Origin: Phoma sp. XZ068
Lineage: Eukaryota; Ascomycota; Dothideomycetes; Pleosporales; Didymellaceae
Direction: 5' to 3'
DNA: 64,000 nucleotides
NCBI GenBank assembly: GCA_004835665.1
Contig: RBKR01000031.1
Location: 1-64,000 of the forward strand
This document shows, in pieces, positions 1 to 11,274 of this stretch (position 1 is its first letter; every line of letters starts with the position of its first letter). Below the pieces are notes generated by a model. That model saw nothing but the letters and a program-made list of their open reading frames with translations, did no database searches and was not told where the DNA came from. A program made the position numbers and the translations under genes.

Positions 1-1632
1 ATCCTAGGAAAAAAGTACAAATCTTTGAATTGAATGACCAATAACTAAATGGCTATGATATTGTAAGATATTACTAAAGAAAGAAACGGGTGTTAGAGTT
101 GTATAATATCTTGTAGATACATATGTTTCTACAACACCTCTTAAACAGATAGGTTGTTATTTTGCAATCCTATTCAATTATCATATGAATTTCTAATTAA
201 AGAATTAATGGGTTTCGCACTAAAATCAAGGCTACTTATACAATCTAAACCACTAGTGATTAGATGGTAATAAGATAAAATATCCTCATATAAAAATATG
301 ATAATAAACCAATCTTTACTGTAAAAGAGTTTATACCACTTTGTAAACTCTTTACTCTAAAAGAGTTTACACCACTTTGTAAACTGGCTAAATGTAATCT
401 ATTAGGTGATGCATAATGAACACATAAAAGCTTAGAAAATTAGATAAACTAAAAATTTTCCCTATATAAAAAAAAAATGCAGAAAAATTCATTATATGGC
501 TGCTAATTCAACCTTTTAGTCCAAAAGTACCATTTCTAGTTTTCGAGTTAATTAAAGTATGTTGTAAATTAGCTTTAAGGTAACCTCTTATCATAGTAGA
601 GGATTCCCTATTAAATGAAGAACGTATATTTTTTAAACTACCTGCATATCTATATTTAAAAACTGCCCGCATTGCTGTTAACCGTCTTGTTAATCTACCA
701 GATGCCTCAAATCTTACACCACTTACTACTTGTTGGTTAATATTATTTATCACATTACTTTTGTTTAACGTTTCCGTCCTATTGTCAAAAGTAATAAGAG
801 TATGTAAATCCAGGTAATTTTACCATTTGTGTAAAACAGCTTTTCTTAAATATTTACTGCTTTATTTTTTCTATCTCTTAATTTTAATGCAACTGCGGAT
901 GAAAATACGTCACTATTTAAATGTACAGCTTTTAATTCCACTAGGTTAATTTTATCTTTTTGTTATAGAGTTTTTCTAATAAGCTAATTAACCCTAAGTT
1001 TCTTAAATTTAATACTAAAATCGTAAACAAAGAATGTGTTAAAATGAATATTGTTTGTAAAATGAAATAAAGTTTTTTGCAATTTAAACAATTTTTTTAA
1101 TTGTCTAGTATTATAGTCAGGAATATTATAAAAATTAAAATATATTTTTCTTAACTCGGTTCTAAGTGAATAGTCAAATAAATTACTCTTTTCTTTAAAA
1201 AAAGCTATATTTCATTTCTTGGAAATAGAAAAAATTTTTTTTAATAGATGAAGTGATCTATTTTTATGGTTTGGTATATATACTTTTTTTTTTTCCCACA
1301 ACTATTTTTCTAAAACTTAATTAAGGTAATTAAGTTTCTTATATAGTTCTCAAATGAAGATTTTTTTTTATGTACGTGTACAATGTAATAAAAAGTTACT
1401 ATTAGTATGTTGTAATTCAGGCCCTACTTGTATAAATTTTATTGGCTGAATAACGTAATTTATTGTTTCGTCTACGGTTAAGAACGACTCTTTTTACTTT
1501 GTAACATATTAAGTAACTTTTTAAAGAATATTTAGTAGATAATTATTCGCTACTAGCGATTTACTGGAGGATTTATTGTAAGAATAACTACTAGTACCTC
1601 ATTCTTTAGTGGAGAAAAGGATAAAAATTCAT
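1..1632 (-). pseudogene. rps3: rps3 fusion gene, first-pass copy broken by indels
   Basis: This is the same locus as 49236-51623 but from the first turn of the circle, and its 3' end lies before base 1. Compared with the second pass it has several one- or two-base differences, mostly in runs of A or T (for example near 46, 152, 449, 815-830 and 1310). These split the frame so that only about 81 residues of the conserved C-terminal RPS3 domain (508-753) stay open. The second-pass copy is open from end to end, so I read this version as sequencing or assembly error rather than a true pseudogene. See the 49236-51623 entry for the function. Confidence 0.8.
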
Positions 1633-2101
1633 ATTTTTGTATTGATCTTTCTCAGAATTGGTTTGTATTTTATTATCTTTTTTGTTAAATAGTTAACTCC
1701 AGTATATTTATTCTGGTAATGATCAAACGAACTAATCACTAAGATACATTATTGAATATTGGCATTATTGGGACAAACCTAAACGATAAAATGAAAAACG
1801 AATAAAAAAACGAAAGGGAAATGGATAAGGATAATTATCTTTATTATAGAGATAAACATTTTTACTACACTGGTAAAAAAACATATTTATGCACTAACAT
1901 TTTTACTGCACGAATAAAAAACATCTTTACTCCATTGGTAAAAACTGTATAAAGAGTTCCGCTAAACTAAAACAGTAACTTAAACTAAAAAGTTCCATTA
2001 AACTAGTAAAGTGTCCCTTAAACTAGTAAAATGTACCTTAAACTAGAAAAGTTGTTCTAAAGAGTTCACTTCCGGCTAATATAAAAAGAGGGCTAAATTG
2101 G
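1633..2101. repeat. intergenic tandem repeats between rps3 and orf322
   Basis: No gene is visible here. From about 1850 to 1955 an imperfect unit containing 'catttttactgcac' and 'ggtaaaaa' recurs three to four times. From about 1960 to 2065 a second unit built on 'cttaaactagtaaa' recurs about five times with drift. The same arrays occur in the second pass at about 51,840-52,060. They look like replication-slippage repeats. Confidence 0.7.
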
Positions 2102-3067
2102 TTATTTATTATTTGAATCATTAGGTTTCCAGTTTTTAAATCCTGAATTAGCTCTGGAGTTATTGGCACGGTTGCTATGCTATGTTTTATATCAGGCCTA
2201 ACGATCTTTATTCATTCTTTGCTATTGCCCCTGTTTCATAGTTATCATACCCTACAACAGACATTCTTGGAGAACGATAAAGGCCATACGGCTTTTTGTA
2301 TTGTCCATGATAATATTTAACTGCCTCTAACTTTCTCCAAGATATCTAGCACCCTCATCACTCTTTAGTTTGGATTCATCGATAGGTACAAAAATTAGCG
2401 CTAGTCTAGTATTTGGATAACCACCTATGTATGACCCATCTGGGCTTATATAACGTCACTCATATAATCTGGTTCTTGGATTCAAATAAGCATCTGTAGA
2501 AGGTCGACCAGTACCTACCATATATTTACCACAAAACCACCCAAAGTTATTTTCTAAAGAATCATCAATATCTGCACTGTTAACTGCTGGATGACTATTA
2601 CCAACGGCAGTAGAACTAGGATCGGCACTAGAACTACTACTCCCTGGGTTATTAGGAGCTTGCATAGAACTAGTCAACCCAGCTGCACTACTACCCCTTG
2701 GTAAAGAATCACTTCCAGCTCTACTGCTAGAAACTGGCATAGGACCCCCAGCACAATCCTTTTGGAAAATAGTAAGACCACCATTTGAAAAACCAATACC
2801 TATACAGCTTAACAAGGCCGCGATACCTGCTAGGATTTCTTTATAAGGTAAAATTTCCAATGCTAAATAATTCGAAACATAGTATCTTATCCCATAAAAA
2901 ATAGCTGCAGTAATCATACTACTAACTAAACCAATAATCAATTTTTTATTGATAGTAAATATACCACTTTGTAGTGGCATAGGAAAAGAGCTGTAAGATT
3001 TGGGAAAAAAAGTTCTTAATTGTCCGCTACAGGAGACTACTTTTTTATTTACATTAAGTATAAACAT
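2102..3067 (-). pseudogene. orf322, first-pass copy with frameshifts
   Basis: Same locus as 52095-53063. The N-terminal two thirds (down to about 2340) is open once TGA is read as Trp. Three single-base losses relative to the second pass (near 2130, 2222 and 2333, each in a T run) then break the frame. The second pass gives one uninterrupted 322-residue protein, so the breaks are probably sequence error. The start is taken at the ATG at 3067, nine bases after the cox2 stop codon. A GTG at 3094 in the same frame would overlap the end of cox2. Confidence 0.7.
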
Positions 3068-3075
3068 AAAAGTAA

Positions 3076-6000
3076 TTATTGTTCCTGTAGTCACGACAAA
3101 AACTTTTCCAGGCTTACAGATTCCACAACAATAGGCATAGAACTATGTAATATACCACAAATTTCTGAACATTGTCCGTAAAATGTTCCTAATCTGTTAA
3201 TTAAAACAGAGAATTGATTTAATCTACCAGGATAGGCATCACATTTAACACCTAATGCTGGGATAGCAAATGAGTGGATAACATCAGCAGCAGTAAGAAT
3301 AAATCTAGTGTGTGTAATTTCAGGAAGAATAACTCTATTATCTACTTCTAACATTCTTAAAGCCCCTTCTTCTAAGTCAGATTCAGGCACTAAATAAGAA
3401 TCAAATTCTACGAAATCTCCATCACTATTTAAGAAATCTGGGTATTCGTAACTTCAATATCATTGGTGTCCTTCTGCTAATACAGATAATGAAGGATCAG
3501 TAACTTCATCCATTAAGTATAATAGTTTGAAAGAAGGGAAAGCAATTAATACTAATATTAAAGCAGGAGTAATTGTTCAGATTAATTCTATTAATGTACC
3601 GTGATTAAGGTATTTGTTACTTATAGGTGATTTAGCACTATCAAAATTTTTTATAATAGCTCCTTGTATTCAACCAACACTAAATAAAATAGCAACTAAG
3701 TAGTACATAATATTATCATGTAATTCGATTAAAGCTTCCATTTGTGGACTGGCACTATCTTGGAAATATAGTCCTCAGGCTCTAGGTGCGTCACATAAAA
3801 ATTCGCTAGAAACAGTAAATAAAGTGCTAATTGCGGCAATAATAGAAGATAGGATTGTACTACTTTGTAATGGTAAGCTAGTAAATGCATGAGGTTTAGG
3901 TGGATTATGTAATGCTCACTCTAACCCTGGAGCACATTTATCTTTAAGTATTCTTAAGTAATCACTAAATAGTTGAGGAACCGCTCAAGGGTAACCAAAA
4001 ATAGCTTTTCCTTTAACAAGTTGTAAGTACACTATGTGTAAGAATAGTACTGTAGCAGCAACAGAGATAAGTGAACCAATACTACTAATAAAGTTTCAAC
4101 CTGTAAAGGCGTCAGGGTAATCACTAATTCTACGTGGCATACCTTGTAATCCTAAGAAATGTTGAGGGAAGAAAGTTAAATTACGTTTAAAAACCGGACT
4201 ATATCTTTACCATATATATATGGCTTCTTTCGTGTAGTCTCTGAGGATCCTATTCATAATTACAATTATTTTGGTTTCCTGCTGATTGTCTAGATATACT
4301 TAATATTTTTAGACCATCTACTGGTCTAATACTTAAGCCTTGTGAGAGTTCTCAGCATATAGAAAGATTGGTAGGGGCTAATTTATTAATTTTGAGTTTC
4401 ATTACGCGGTAAAGATTGTAATATTCAATTTTCGTCATTTATGGATATATATTTATTTGTATCTAAATTTTTTTTAATTAATACCCATTTTACTTTAAAA
4501 TATTGTCTAGCAGCATTTATAGAAGGGAATATAAATTCCTCATTCTTTTCATTATAACAAAAAACCAAGGCTCCTCCTATACCATACTGAGGAGATAATT
4601 TACCTTTTAAACCTTTAAAGGCATTGTCATTTTTTAAATAAAATTCTTTTATACCTTCTCTAATAGCATTTTTGGTCTCTTCTGAAGTAGTATATCCAAA
4701 CTTAGGATGATTCTCTTTTCTCAAAGTTTCTTTTAACTTAATTATGGTATCAATACTATGAGTAAATCCAAAAGAGCTTCCTGCAATCTTTAATATGTTA
4801 TAACTTGGCTCGTAATGATCGATTCACTTTTGTTCTAGCTTTACACATTCTATTGCGTCTTTTTCACAAAATTCCAATATACCTAAAGAAAAGTTATTAA
4901 GTCCATATTTCTTCATTGCTCTTATGAGTATTGTTGTACCAATTTTATCAGAATTTGCGTAATAAAAATGACTAACCATTCTTTTAGACAAATTAAGACT
5001 ACTACCTACATACAAATCATTGGTTACGTCATTGATAAATAAGTACACTCCAGATTTGTTTTTTAGTTCTTTGTAAATTTTTCTTTTACTTTCCTTAAGG
5101 TCTTTAAAATAAATGACAAATTTATTTGGTGAACTACATATATTAAGACTCCCATTTGAAATATTTCTATTACATGCGTTTTTAAACTCAAAACTTCTTC
5201 CATTTAACCTAACCCCTGTGAATAAAACTCAGAAATGAGCTTTAGAATACAGTAAGTTATAATCTAAACCTAAAATTTTAGGTATTCAGAAGTATCATCC
5301 ACTGAATAAGGCAAATACGGCTCCCATACTTAAAACGTAGTGGAAATGAGCAACTACGTAGTAAGTATCGTGGAAAGCAATATCAAGTGATGCGTTCGCA
5401 AGAACCACACCTGATAATCCCCCAATAGTAAACATAAATACAAAACCTAACGCAAATAGTAATGATGGTATGAAATGTAAAGAACCACCATAACAAGTTG
5501 CTAATCAAGAGAAAATTTTAATACCAGTAGGTACAGCAATAATTAAAGTAGCAGCAGTGAAATACGCTCTTGTATCCACGTCAAGACCTACAGTATACAT
5601 GTGGTGACTTCAAACTACAAATCCTAAGATACCAATAGAACACATGGCGTAAACCATACCAAGGTATCCGAACACGCTTTTGTTAGAGTTAGCAGAAATT
5701 GTAGTACTTATTATACCAAACCCTGGGATAATTAAAATGTAAACCTCAGGATGTCCAAAAAATCAGAATAGATGTTGGTATAATATAGGATCACCACCAC
5801 CTGCTACTTCAAAGAATGAAGTATTAAAATTTCTATCAGTAAGAACCATAGTAATTGCACCGGCTAAAACAGGTAAGGATAATAATAATAAAACAGCTGT
5901 AATAACAACTGCTCATGCAAATAGTATTAATTTATGTAATCTTATACCAGGACTTCTCATATTAAATGTAGTAGTCATGAAATTCATAGCTCCAAGTAAA

Positions 6001-9000
6001 CTTGAGATACCAGAAAGATGTAATCCAAATATAGCTAAGTCCACACTTGGACCACTATGACTTTGTATTCCTGATAATGGAGGGTATAGAGTTCACCCTG
6101 TACCTACACCATTTTCAATTCCACCTGCAAATAAGAATAACACAATACTAGGAATTAATAATAAGTAACTAATATTATTAAGTCTAGGGAACCCCATATC
6201 AGGTCCCCCTAATCCTAATGGTAGTAAGAAATTCAATTTGTAATAACTGTTAGGTTATATTTGGACTATATCTTCACCCTATTTTTATTAATGGGGGCAT
6301 AACGTATAGTCTCTGAGGATCCTACTTGTAATGAAATTACTTTGGTTTCCTGCGGATTATCCATTTTCACTTATTTAAAATAAGATCTATTCTTTTAAAG
6401 GTTATGTACGCTTAAAATTAATTAGATTAATTTATCTACAAAATTTTTCACAACACTTAGACTTTAAGATTTTCCCGCATATAGTTATGTAATAAGAGTA
6501 ATATTCCTATTACTCCGGCAATTTCTTTTTTTGAAAATAAAAAAATTAAATAAAGAGACAAGTAAAAAATATTTTCAATGTATATCTAGAATAGTATTAA
6601 TCTAACATGTCTAAATGTGAAAAATCAAACAATTCACGTTTATCATTAAATTGTGCTTTAATAGCTTCAATATCTGAAATATCTTTTTCAGTTAAACTTC
6701 TACCATTCCGTATTACAGCTTGTTCAACCACATAAGATCAATCTTTGTAAGCCAAATATTTAGAAGAGTATAAAGGAAAACGATCAAAATAACTTATAAC
6801 TTTAGCATGACTAGCCTTGCTATGTGATATAACCATAAAAGCATAAAAAACTTTGTCTTTTTGTTCTCTAGTTCTAGATAACAAATTTACACCCAAATAA
6901 TCTGCTATTATATTTAATATATAAGAATAACTAGTTCCACCTTGTTCTATTGACATCTCACGATGATAAGTTTGTCTTAGCTCTATTCGGAAAAAAGCTT
7001 GTACTTTTTTGCTAGTTACATCTCCTTTTTTCTTTCTATCAGTTAATGAAATAGAAAAATTACCATCACCATCGGTAAACCGGTTAACCATGCATTCCTA
7101 TCTATAGGCGATATATCTAGACCTAAGCAATCTATATTATAATTATAAGATTCGTTAAACCAATTTATACTACGGTGTAATGCTTCTATTTTAGGTGTAC
7201 GCATATAACCATTAATGATGTTAATAATTTTTATAACATCTTCTATCTTTTGAATTTGTCAAATAACGCAGCCTTTGTTCTCCTTAATATATACAGTACC
7301 AGTATTGGTAATATTAGCTAATTTGTCAGCTAAAGATTTATCTACTAAACTAAATACCACCACTATTTTAGGACGATATTTTTTAACGTTAGAATATTTA
7401 CTATGTATAGCAAAAGATCCATCAGCTTCTATTAGTCCTCCTAAATAAGGCCCTATTTTTAATCTTAATTCTAATTCTGTTTTCATGAATTTTTTATACA
7501 TTTAAGTTTTTACAATTATCGGATTTTATTTTATTAGTACATTTTGTACTAAATTATTTTATTTTATTTTTTTTTGATTTTACCAAATCCTCCGATTAAA
7601 GCAGGCATACGCTTCTCACTAACTTTCGTCAATGCGCGGACTATATCTTTACCTGTAAATAATAAATATTTACTAAGGTATTCACGTGTAGTCTCTGAAG
7701 AACCTACTATATAAAAGCGTTTAATGCTACGATGAGCCCTTTTATATTTGGTTTCTGGCTGATTGCCTAATCCTTTGAAATGTGACTGTATTATGCCGCT
7801 TTATCTTAAAGAGAGTCTGCATTACTAGTTCCAAAGGCTCTATAAGGTATTCCAGCAAATAGTGAATGTAAGTAAGATATTTCTACCTTACCCGGCCATG
7901 CCTTTATTTCTATATTATATTTGTAACTAAATTTTCATTTACCTCGATAGTAACCTGATTTTTCACCTGTTAAGTATCCTCTTATAACTTGACGATCACC
8001 TTTTAAATGTTTAGCTAAACTAGTTAAAGAATGGAATTCTATATTTTTTTTAGGTTCATCTTTAAACTCTCCTAAAATAGATTTAGCTGCCGGGTGTTTG
8101 ACGTCATACTTCTCTCTATAATCTGAAACTAAATTTTTAAGTTCATTTATATCAAGTAGATTGGTTTTAGAGGATTCTTCTATTAAATCTAGAGAAAAAA
8201 AGAAATTATCTAAATATATAGTACCTGAGTTTAAACAATCCTTTAAAGTAATATGGTGTATACTTATAAGAGTATAAACTTGTTTCTTTGATCCAAAAAT
8301 GTGTAGCAAAGTAAAATCTTCAGTACTATACATATATATCGGAGTACCTCTTAGTTTACGAAGCTTTTCACGATTTTCTTGACTCATTGATTCATGGTAC
8401 CCGGAACTACTCGCTACGGGGTCTACATTAAGATTTGGTTTTAAGGTATCTATAAAATGTTGTTCAAGTTCCACTACTTGTTCTAAACTAGAATTTTCAT
8501 TTATAATATAAATAGTTAATTTAATATTACTAAAACCATATTTATTAAAAAAACGTAAAACTCTTCTTGCTTTAGTTTTAAGTATAGATGGCATAAAATA
8601 AGAACTTATTCTATTATACAAGTTAATGGAATGTCCTACATACATATGTTTTCCGTCCAGAGTCTCTCATATATAAACACCTTTTTGCTTCTTAGTAACA
8701 TTAAGTATAATATCTCTATTATCATAAGGAGCGTATACCAATATTTTAACATAATTGTACTTTTTTTCGTCATTCTCTTTATTAGGAAAGTTGTTATTTC
8801 CGTTATAAAGGTCATGACCGTCGTTTTTATCAGATTCACTTAACAAGAGTGAGTTATTACCATCATCAGTATTTACTTCTTTAAAAAAAGTAAAATGTGA
8901 AGTTAATATAGAATATTTTTTGACCATAAAGAAAATCATTATTATAGCGTGAGCAGTAATAATACTATTATATAATTGGTTATCAGCAATATACTGAACA

Positions 9001-9134
9001 CCAGGTCCTGACAGTTCTAATCTAATTAATACAGAAAAAGCTGTTCCTACTAAACCTGAAAATAACGCATATATTAAGTATAACACACCAATATCCTTAG
9101 CATTGGAAGATAAAAATCATCTTTCAAATCACAT
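3076..9134 (-). CDS. cox1/cox2: cox1-cox2 fused gene: cytochrome c oxidase subunits 1 and 2 in one frame
   Basis: Exons are 8923-9134, 7582-7609, 5212-6233 and 3076-4183. Spliced, they give exactly 790 codons (789 residues). The first 528 or so residues are a complete COX1: the heme-ligand segment [10 protein letters not shown], the WFFGHPEVY motif of the Cu-B site, the HHMYTVG histidine pair, and the usual C-terminal end at [13 protein letters not shown]. Where COX1 normally stops, the frame runs on through about 20 linker residues (roughly 3860-3790) into COX2 starting at [17 protein letters not shown]2 is complete, with the Cu-A motif [12 protein letters not shown], and ends in TAA at 3076. 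Every exon ends in T and every intron in G, as for group I introns. The two subunits form the catalytic core of complex IV in the inner membrane, so a single precursor presumably needs cleavage or folds as a fusion. I recall similar cox1-cox2 fusions in some Pleosporales and in amoebozoans. Confidence 0.93.
4184..5211 (-). mobile_element. group I intron 3 of cox1
   Basis: The intron lies after the codon start for V in the FTGV|NLTFF site of COX1. It begins after exon T and ends in G. Core elements near the 3' end (4191-4300, read on the minus strand) include the 'gatatagtcc' S-like element and the repeated 'cagactacac' region seen in the other cox1 introns. It carries a GIY-YIG reading frame continuous with exon 3. 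Confidence 0.8.
4386..5211 (-). CDS. GIY-YIG homing endonuclease in cox1 intron 3
   Basis: The frame is continuous with cox1 exon 3, enters the intron at 5211 and ends in TAA at 4386, with TGA read as Trp. After about 48 linker residues comes the GIY-YIG module: GVYLF (near 5040), then LYVGS with the conserved tyrosine and glycine. The expected conserved arginine (SLNLSKRM) and a glutamate-containing helix (VKLEQKW) follow. The C-terminal half, with [13 protein letters not shown] and a segment resembling a modular DNA-binding repeat ([11 protein letters not shown]), fits target recognition. Such enzymes cut an intronless allele so the intron can copy itself. No obvious break is present. Confidence 0.85.
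6234..7581 (-). mobile_element. group I intron 2 of cox1
   Basis: The intron is inserted after GGFG of COX1, a common fungal site, leaving a 28-base exon 2 (7582-7609) between introns 1 and 2. It ends in G before the AAT codon at 6233. The 3' core near 6250-6365 (minus strand) contains the 'gatatagtcc' S-like element and the conserved 'cagactatac' segment. It carries a free-standing LAGLIDADG reading frame. Confidence 0.8.
6597..7501 (-). pseudogene. LAGLIDADG endonuclease in cox1 intron 2, frameshifted in motif 2
   Basis: The start is the ATG at 7501, not continuous with the exon because a TAA follows the splice site. Motif 1 reads [12 protein letters not shown] near residue 20. The first frame runs through a TGA (Trp) at 7259 to a second motif near 7080, expected as WLTGFTDGDG. 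There one T is missing: WLTG is in one frame and FTDGDG in the next. The rest (to TAA at 6597) is open in the shifted frame. Both passes show the same base count, so either the gene is decayed or the assembler made the same homopolymer error twice. With the base restored the protein would have the usual two-motif length of about 300 residues. Confidence 0.75.
7610..8932 (-). mobile_element. group I intron 1 of cox1
   Basis: The intron is inserted in the valine codon of FFMV|MPALIGG in COX1. The splice donor T is at 8923, so the intron proper is 7610-8922. Core elements are seen at 7630-7790 on the minus strand, including the 'gatatagtccgcgc' S-like element and the shared 'agactacacgtg' stretch. 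It carries a GIY-YIG reading frame continuous with exon 1. Confidence 0.8.
7806..8922 (-). CDS. GIY-YIG homing endonuclease in cox1 intron 1
   Basis: The frame continues from cox1 exon 1 and reads TGA as Trp at 8667 and 7935. About 80 low-complexity, Asn- and Asp-rich linker residues precede the catalytic module: KGVYIWETLDG, then [17 protein letters not shown] with the conserved Tyr, Gly and Arg. A glutamate-containing helix ([17 protein letters not shown]) follows. The C-terminal half contains [14 protein letters not shown] and a terminal repeat ([20 protein letters not shown]) like modular DNA-binding repeats of this family. The last residues differ between passes: here the frame runs on to TAA at 7806, while one extra T in the second pass ends the protein at 57912. 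I cannot decide which is correct. Confidence 0.85.
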
Positions 9135-9808
9135 ACTAATCCCTGATGTTTTAACTGTTAGGTCCTTGTACCTACCATCTTTATCATTTTCAGATATAAT
9201 AATATTGCTTTTAGAAAAGGTAATAGGATTATAATGGGTCACACTCGTATAAGAGAGAAGCGTAGTTGTATATTTCCATTTTTGAAAAAATATAGTAAAA
9301 AAAAGTTAATTTTACTACACCTATAATTACACTAAGTATAGAAATGGTTGTCTTATTATGATTACTATCACTAATACTCCATCTAACTTGTGTTTTTTTA
9401 TTTATTTTTTTTTAAGAATAGCGGCAACATACATATATTATTTTTATCTATACTTTGGGCGATGGTCCCTACACGGGCCAGACCTAAAGTTAGTCCCCCT
9501 TGGATTCTTTAGGTCTGGCCTACGTAGGATTCTTTAGGTCAATCCCCCTCTGGATTAGAAAAGAGCCTTATAATTTTTTAGTAACGAGAGCCGCAAAAAA
9601 TATCTTAGTACAGGTAAACGTATATTTCTATTATGTTTTTCTATTACAATTTTTCCTATATTTTAGGATGATGTTCCTTCACGGGCCATACCTTTAGGTC
9701 AGTCCCGCTAGATGGGGGTAGTAATAGCTAGCTAAAAGAAAAATAGCGTAGCTATAGTGTTAAAATATAGTATACACAATACAAAATAAAAAGTAGTTAA
9801 CGGTATAG
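9135..9808. repeat. cox1-trnC spacer with GC-rich hairpin elements
   Basis: No gene is seen. Two GC-rich blocks share a pattern: a 'gatg(g/t)tcc(c/t)tcacgggcca' start followed by 'acctaaagttagtcccc' or 'acctttaggtcagtccc', at about 9460-9560 and 9665-9715. Inside the first, 'ctttaggtctggcctacgtaggattctttaggtc' contains direct and inverted repeats. The second block is followed by 'tagctaaaagaaaaatagcgtagctatag', which recurs at 11064 and, in part, at 49135. This is a dispersed repeat family. Confidence 0.65.
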
Positions 9809-9880
9809 AGGGATACGAAGGAGTTGAACCTTATATTTATGATCTGCAATCAAAATGCATAGCCCTATGCAACATACCCC
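9809..9880 (-). tRNA. trnC: tRNA-Cys (GCA)
   Basis: Seven-base acceptor stem: GGGGTAT at 9874-9880 pairs with GTATCCC at 9810-9816 with two G-T pairs. The anticodon loop TTGCAGA gives GCA for Cys, and the T-loop is TTCAACT. This is the only tRNA on the minus strand in this part of the map and the only GCA anticodon I found. It sits between atp6 and cox1, where it may guide transcript processing. Confidence 0.85.
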
Positions 9881-10027
9881 CTTTTTACAAAGACAGTTTT
9901 TCAGAGACAGTTTTACAGATACAGTTTTACCCTACATATCTCTAATAATATCTACTATAAAAAAATACTTTATAAGAAAAAAGATATTTTTGGCTATAAT
10001 TAAAAATAAAGTTGAGCTTTTTAAAAA

Positions 10028-10804
10028 CTAATGTAATTCTAATGCATCTTTAATATAAGAACACGATAAAACTACAAAAACTTGTGATTGAATAAAGGCA
10101 ATACCTAGTTCTAATCCAGAAAATGCAATTATGAAGGCTAATGGTAATAATCCTAAAATAAAGAAAATTATACCTGAACTCATAATATTATAAGTAAATC
10201 CACTTAAAATATTTAAAAGCATGTGACCAGATAGTATATTAGCTGCTAATCTAAGTCCTAGAGACACATTTCTCGCTAAATATGAAATAAATTCGATTAA
10301 AACTAACAATGGTAATAACCCTAAAGGACAACCTGCTGGAACAAATAAAGAAAAGAATTTTAATCCATGTTCTTTGAACCCTAAAACAGTAGCACCTAAT
10401 ACTACAGTGAAACTAAGTGAGAATGTTAATATAAAATGAGATGTAGATGCAAAACTATAAGGTATCATACCTATAAGATTGTTAATCAAAATAAAAATAA
10501 ACAAGGCATACATAAATGGGAAATAGGCTTGCCCACTTTTATTGTTAATTTGGTTTACTACGATACTATGTATAGTAGCATATAATGTTTCTTGGCTTAA
10601 AGATCAACTGTTTGGAGTAATTTTAGAATGATTAGTAGCTAAAACACTAAAATAAAAAGCTATAAAGGCAGCAATTGTCATATATAACCCTATATTTGTA
10701 ATAGATAGGTTCATATTAGCTAATAGTGGTGTATCTATACTGAACAAGTTTCTTATTTCGAATTGATCTAGTGGACTCGCTATTGTTAGGTAGTGGTTAA
10801 ACAT
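10028..10804 (-). CDS. atp6: ATP synthase subunit 6 (F0 subunit a)
   Basis: 258 residues with TGA read as Trp at 10604; no intron. The N-terminus MFNHYLTIASPLDQFEI is typical of fungal ATP6. The functional core includes LARNVSLGLRLAANILSGH, with the invariant arginine of the proton half-channels (LGLRLAAN), and the C-terminal helix GLELGIAFIQSQVFVVL. The protein forms the static proton channel against the c-ring in the inner membrane. atp8 normally lies directly upstream in fungi, but I see no atp8-like frame in the 470 bases between nad3 and atp6. A 3'-end fragment of this gene recurs at 39182-39229. Confidence 0.97.
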
Positions 10805-11274
10805 TTATATTATTATTTTTTACTACAAGAATGGTCGTTATATTGTTAATTAATTATATGAAAATTACATATATTCATAAGATAAAAAATTTATCTAATT
10901 TTCAAATTCTGTGTAATTAAATTTATATAAATAAATAATAAAAATATAGGTCCACACAATAATTAACGCTGATTTACAATTATCTATTAGAATTTTTCCT
11001 ATCCATGAAGGATAGTCCCTTCACGAGCCGTACCTAAAGGTTAGTCCAGGTCGGGGGGGGTATTCGTAAGCTAAAAGAAAATTAGCGTAGCTATAGCCTA
11101 TACCATATTAAAATATATTATACAGAATACAAAGATGATATAGGATATGTATATTATATCCATTGAACTATTTATTTTTTTTGCAAATTTCAACTAATTC
11201 AACTCAGTTATATTCGGGTAGCCACATAGGGGATTAATGTCTACTACTAATCATAAGCTAACGTAAGAATAAAT
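10805..11274. other. nad3-atp6 spacer with a dispersed repeat copy
   Basis: No reading frame is convincing; in particular there is no MPQL-type atp8. From about 10985 to 11060 a GC-rich element (starting 'atccatgaaggatagtccc' and ending in a run of eight G) matches the family at 9460 and 9665. It is followed by the shared 'tagctaaaagaaaattagcgtagctatag' stretch at about 11073-11100 and an AT-rich tail also found near 9760 and 49160. Confidence 0.6.

Noticed and set aside
2456..3094. A COX2 C-terminal extension reading into orf322
   Set aside because: cox2 stops at a TAA (3076-3078) and orf322 is in a different frame, so it is a separate downstream gene.
8631..8843. Overlapping short frames on both strands
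   Set aside because: They overlap the GIY-YIG reading frame of cox1 intron 1, which explains the region.
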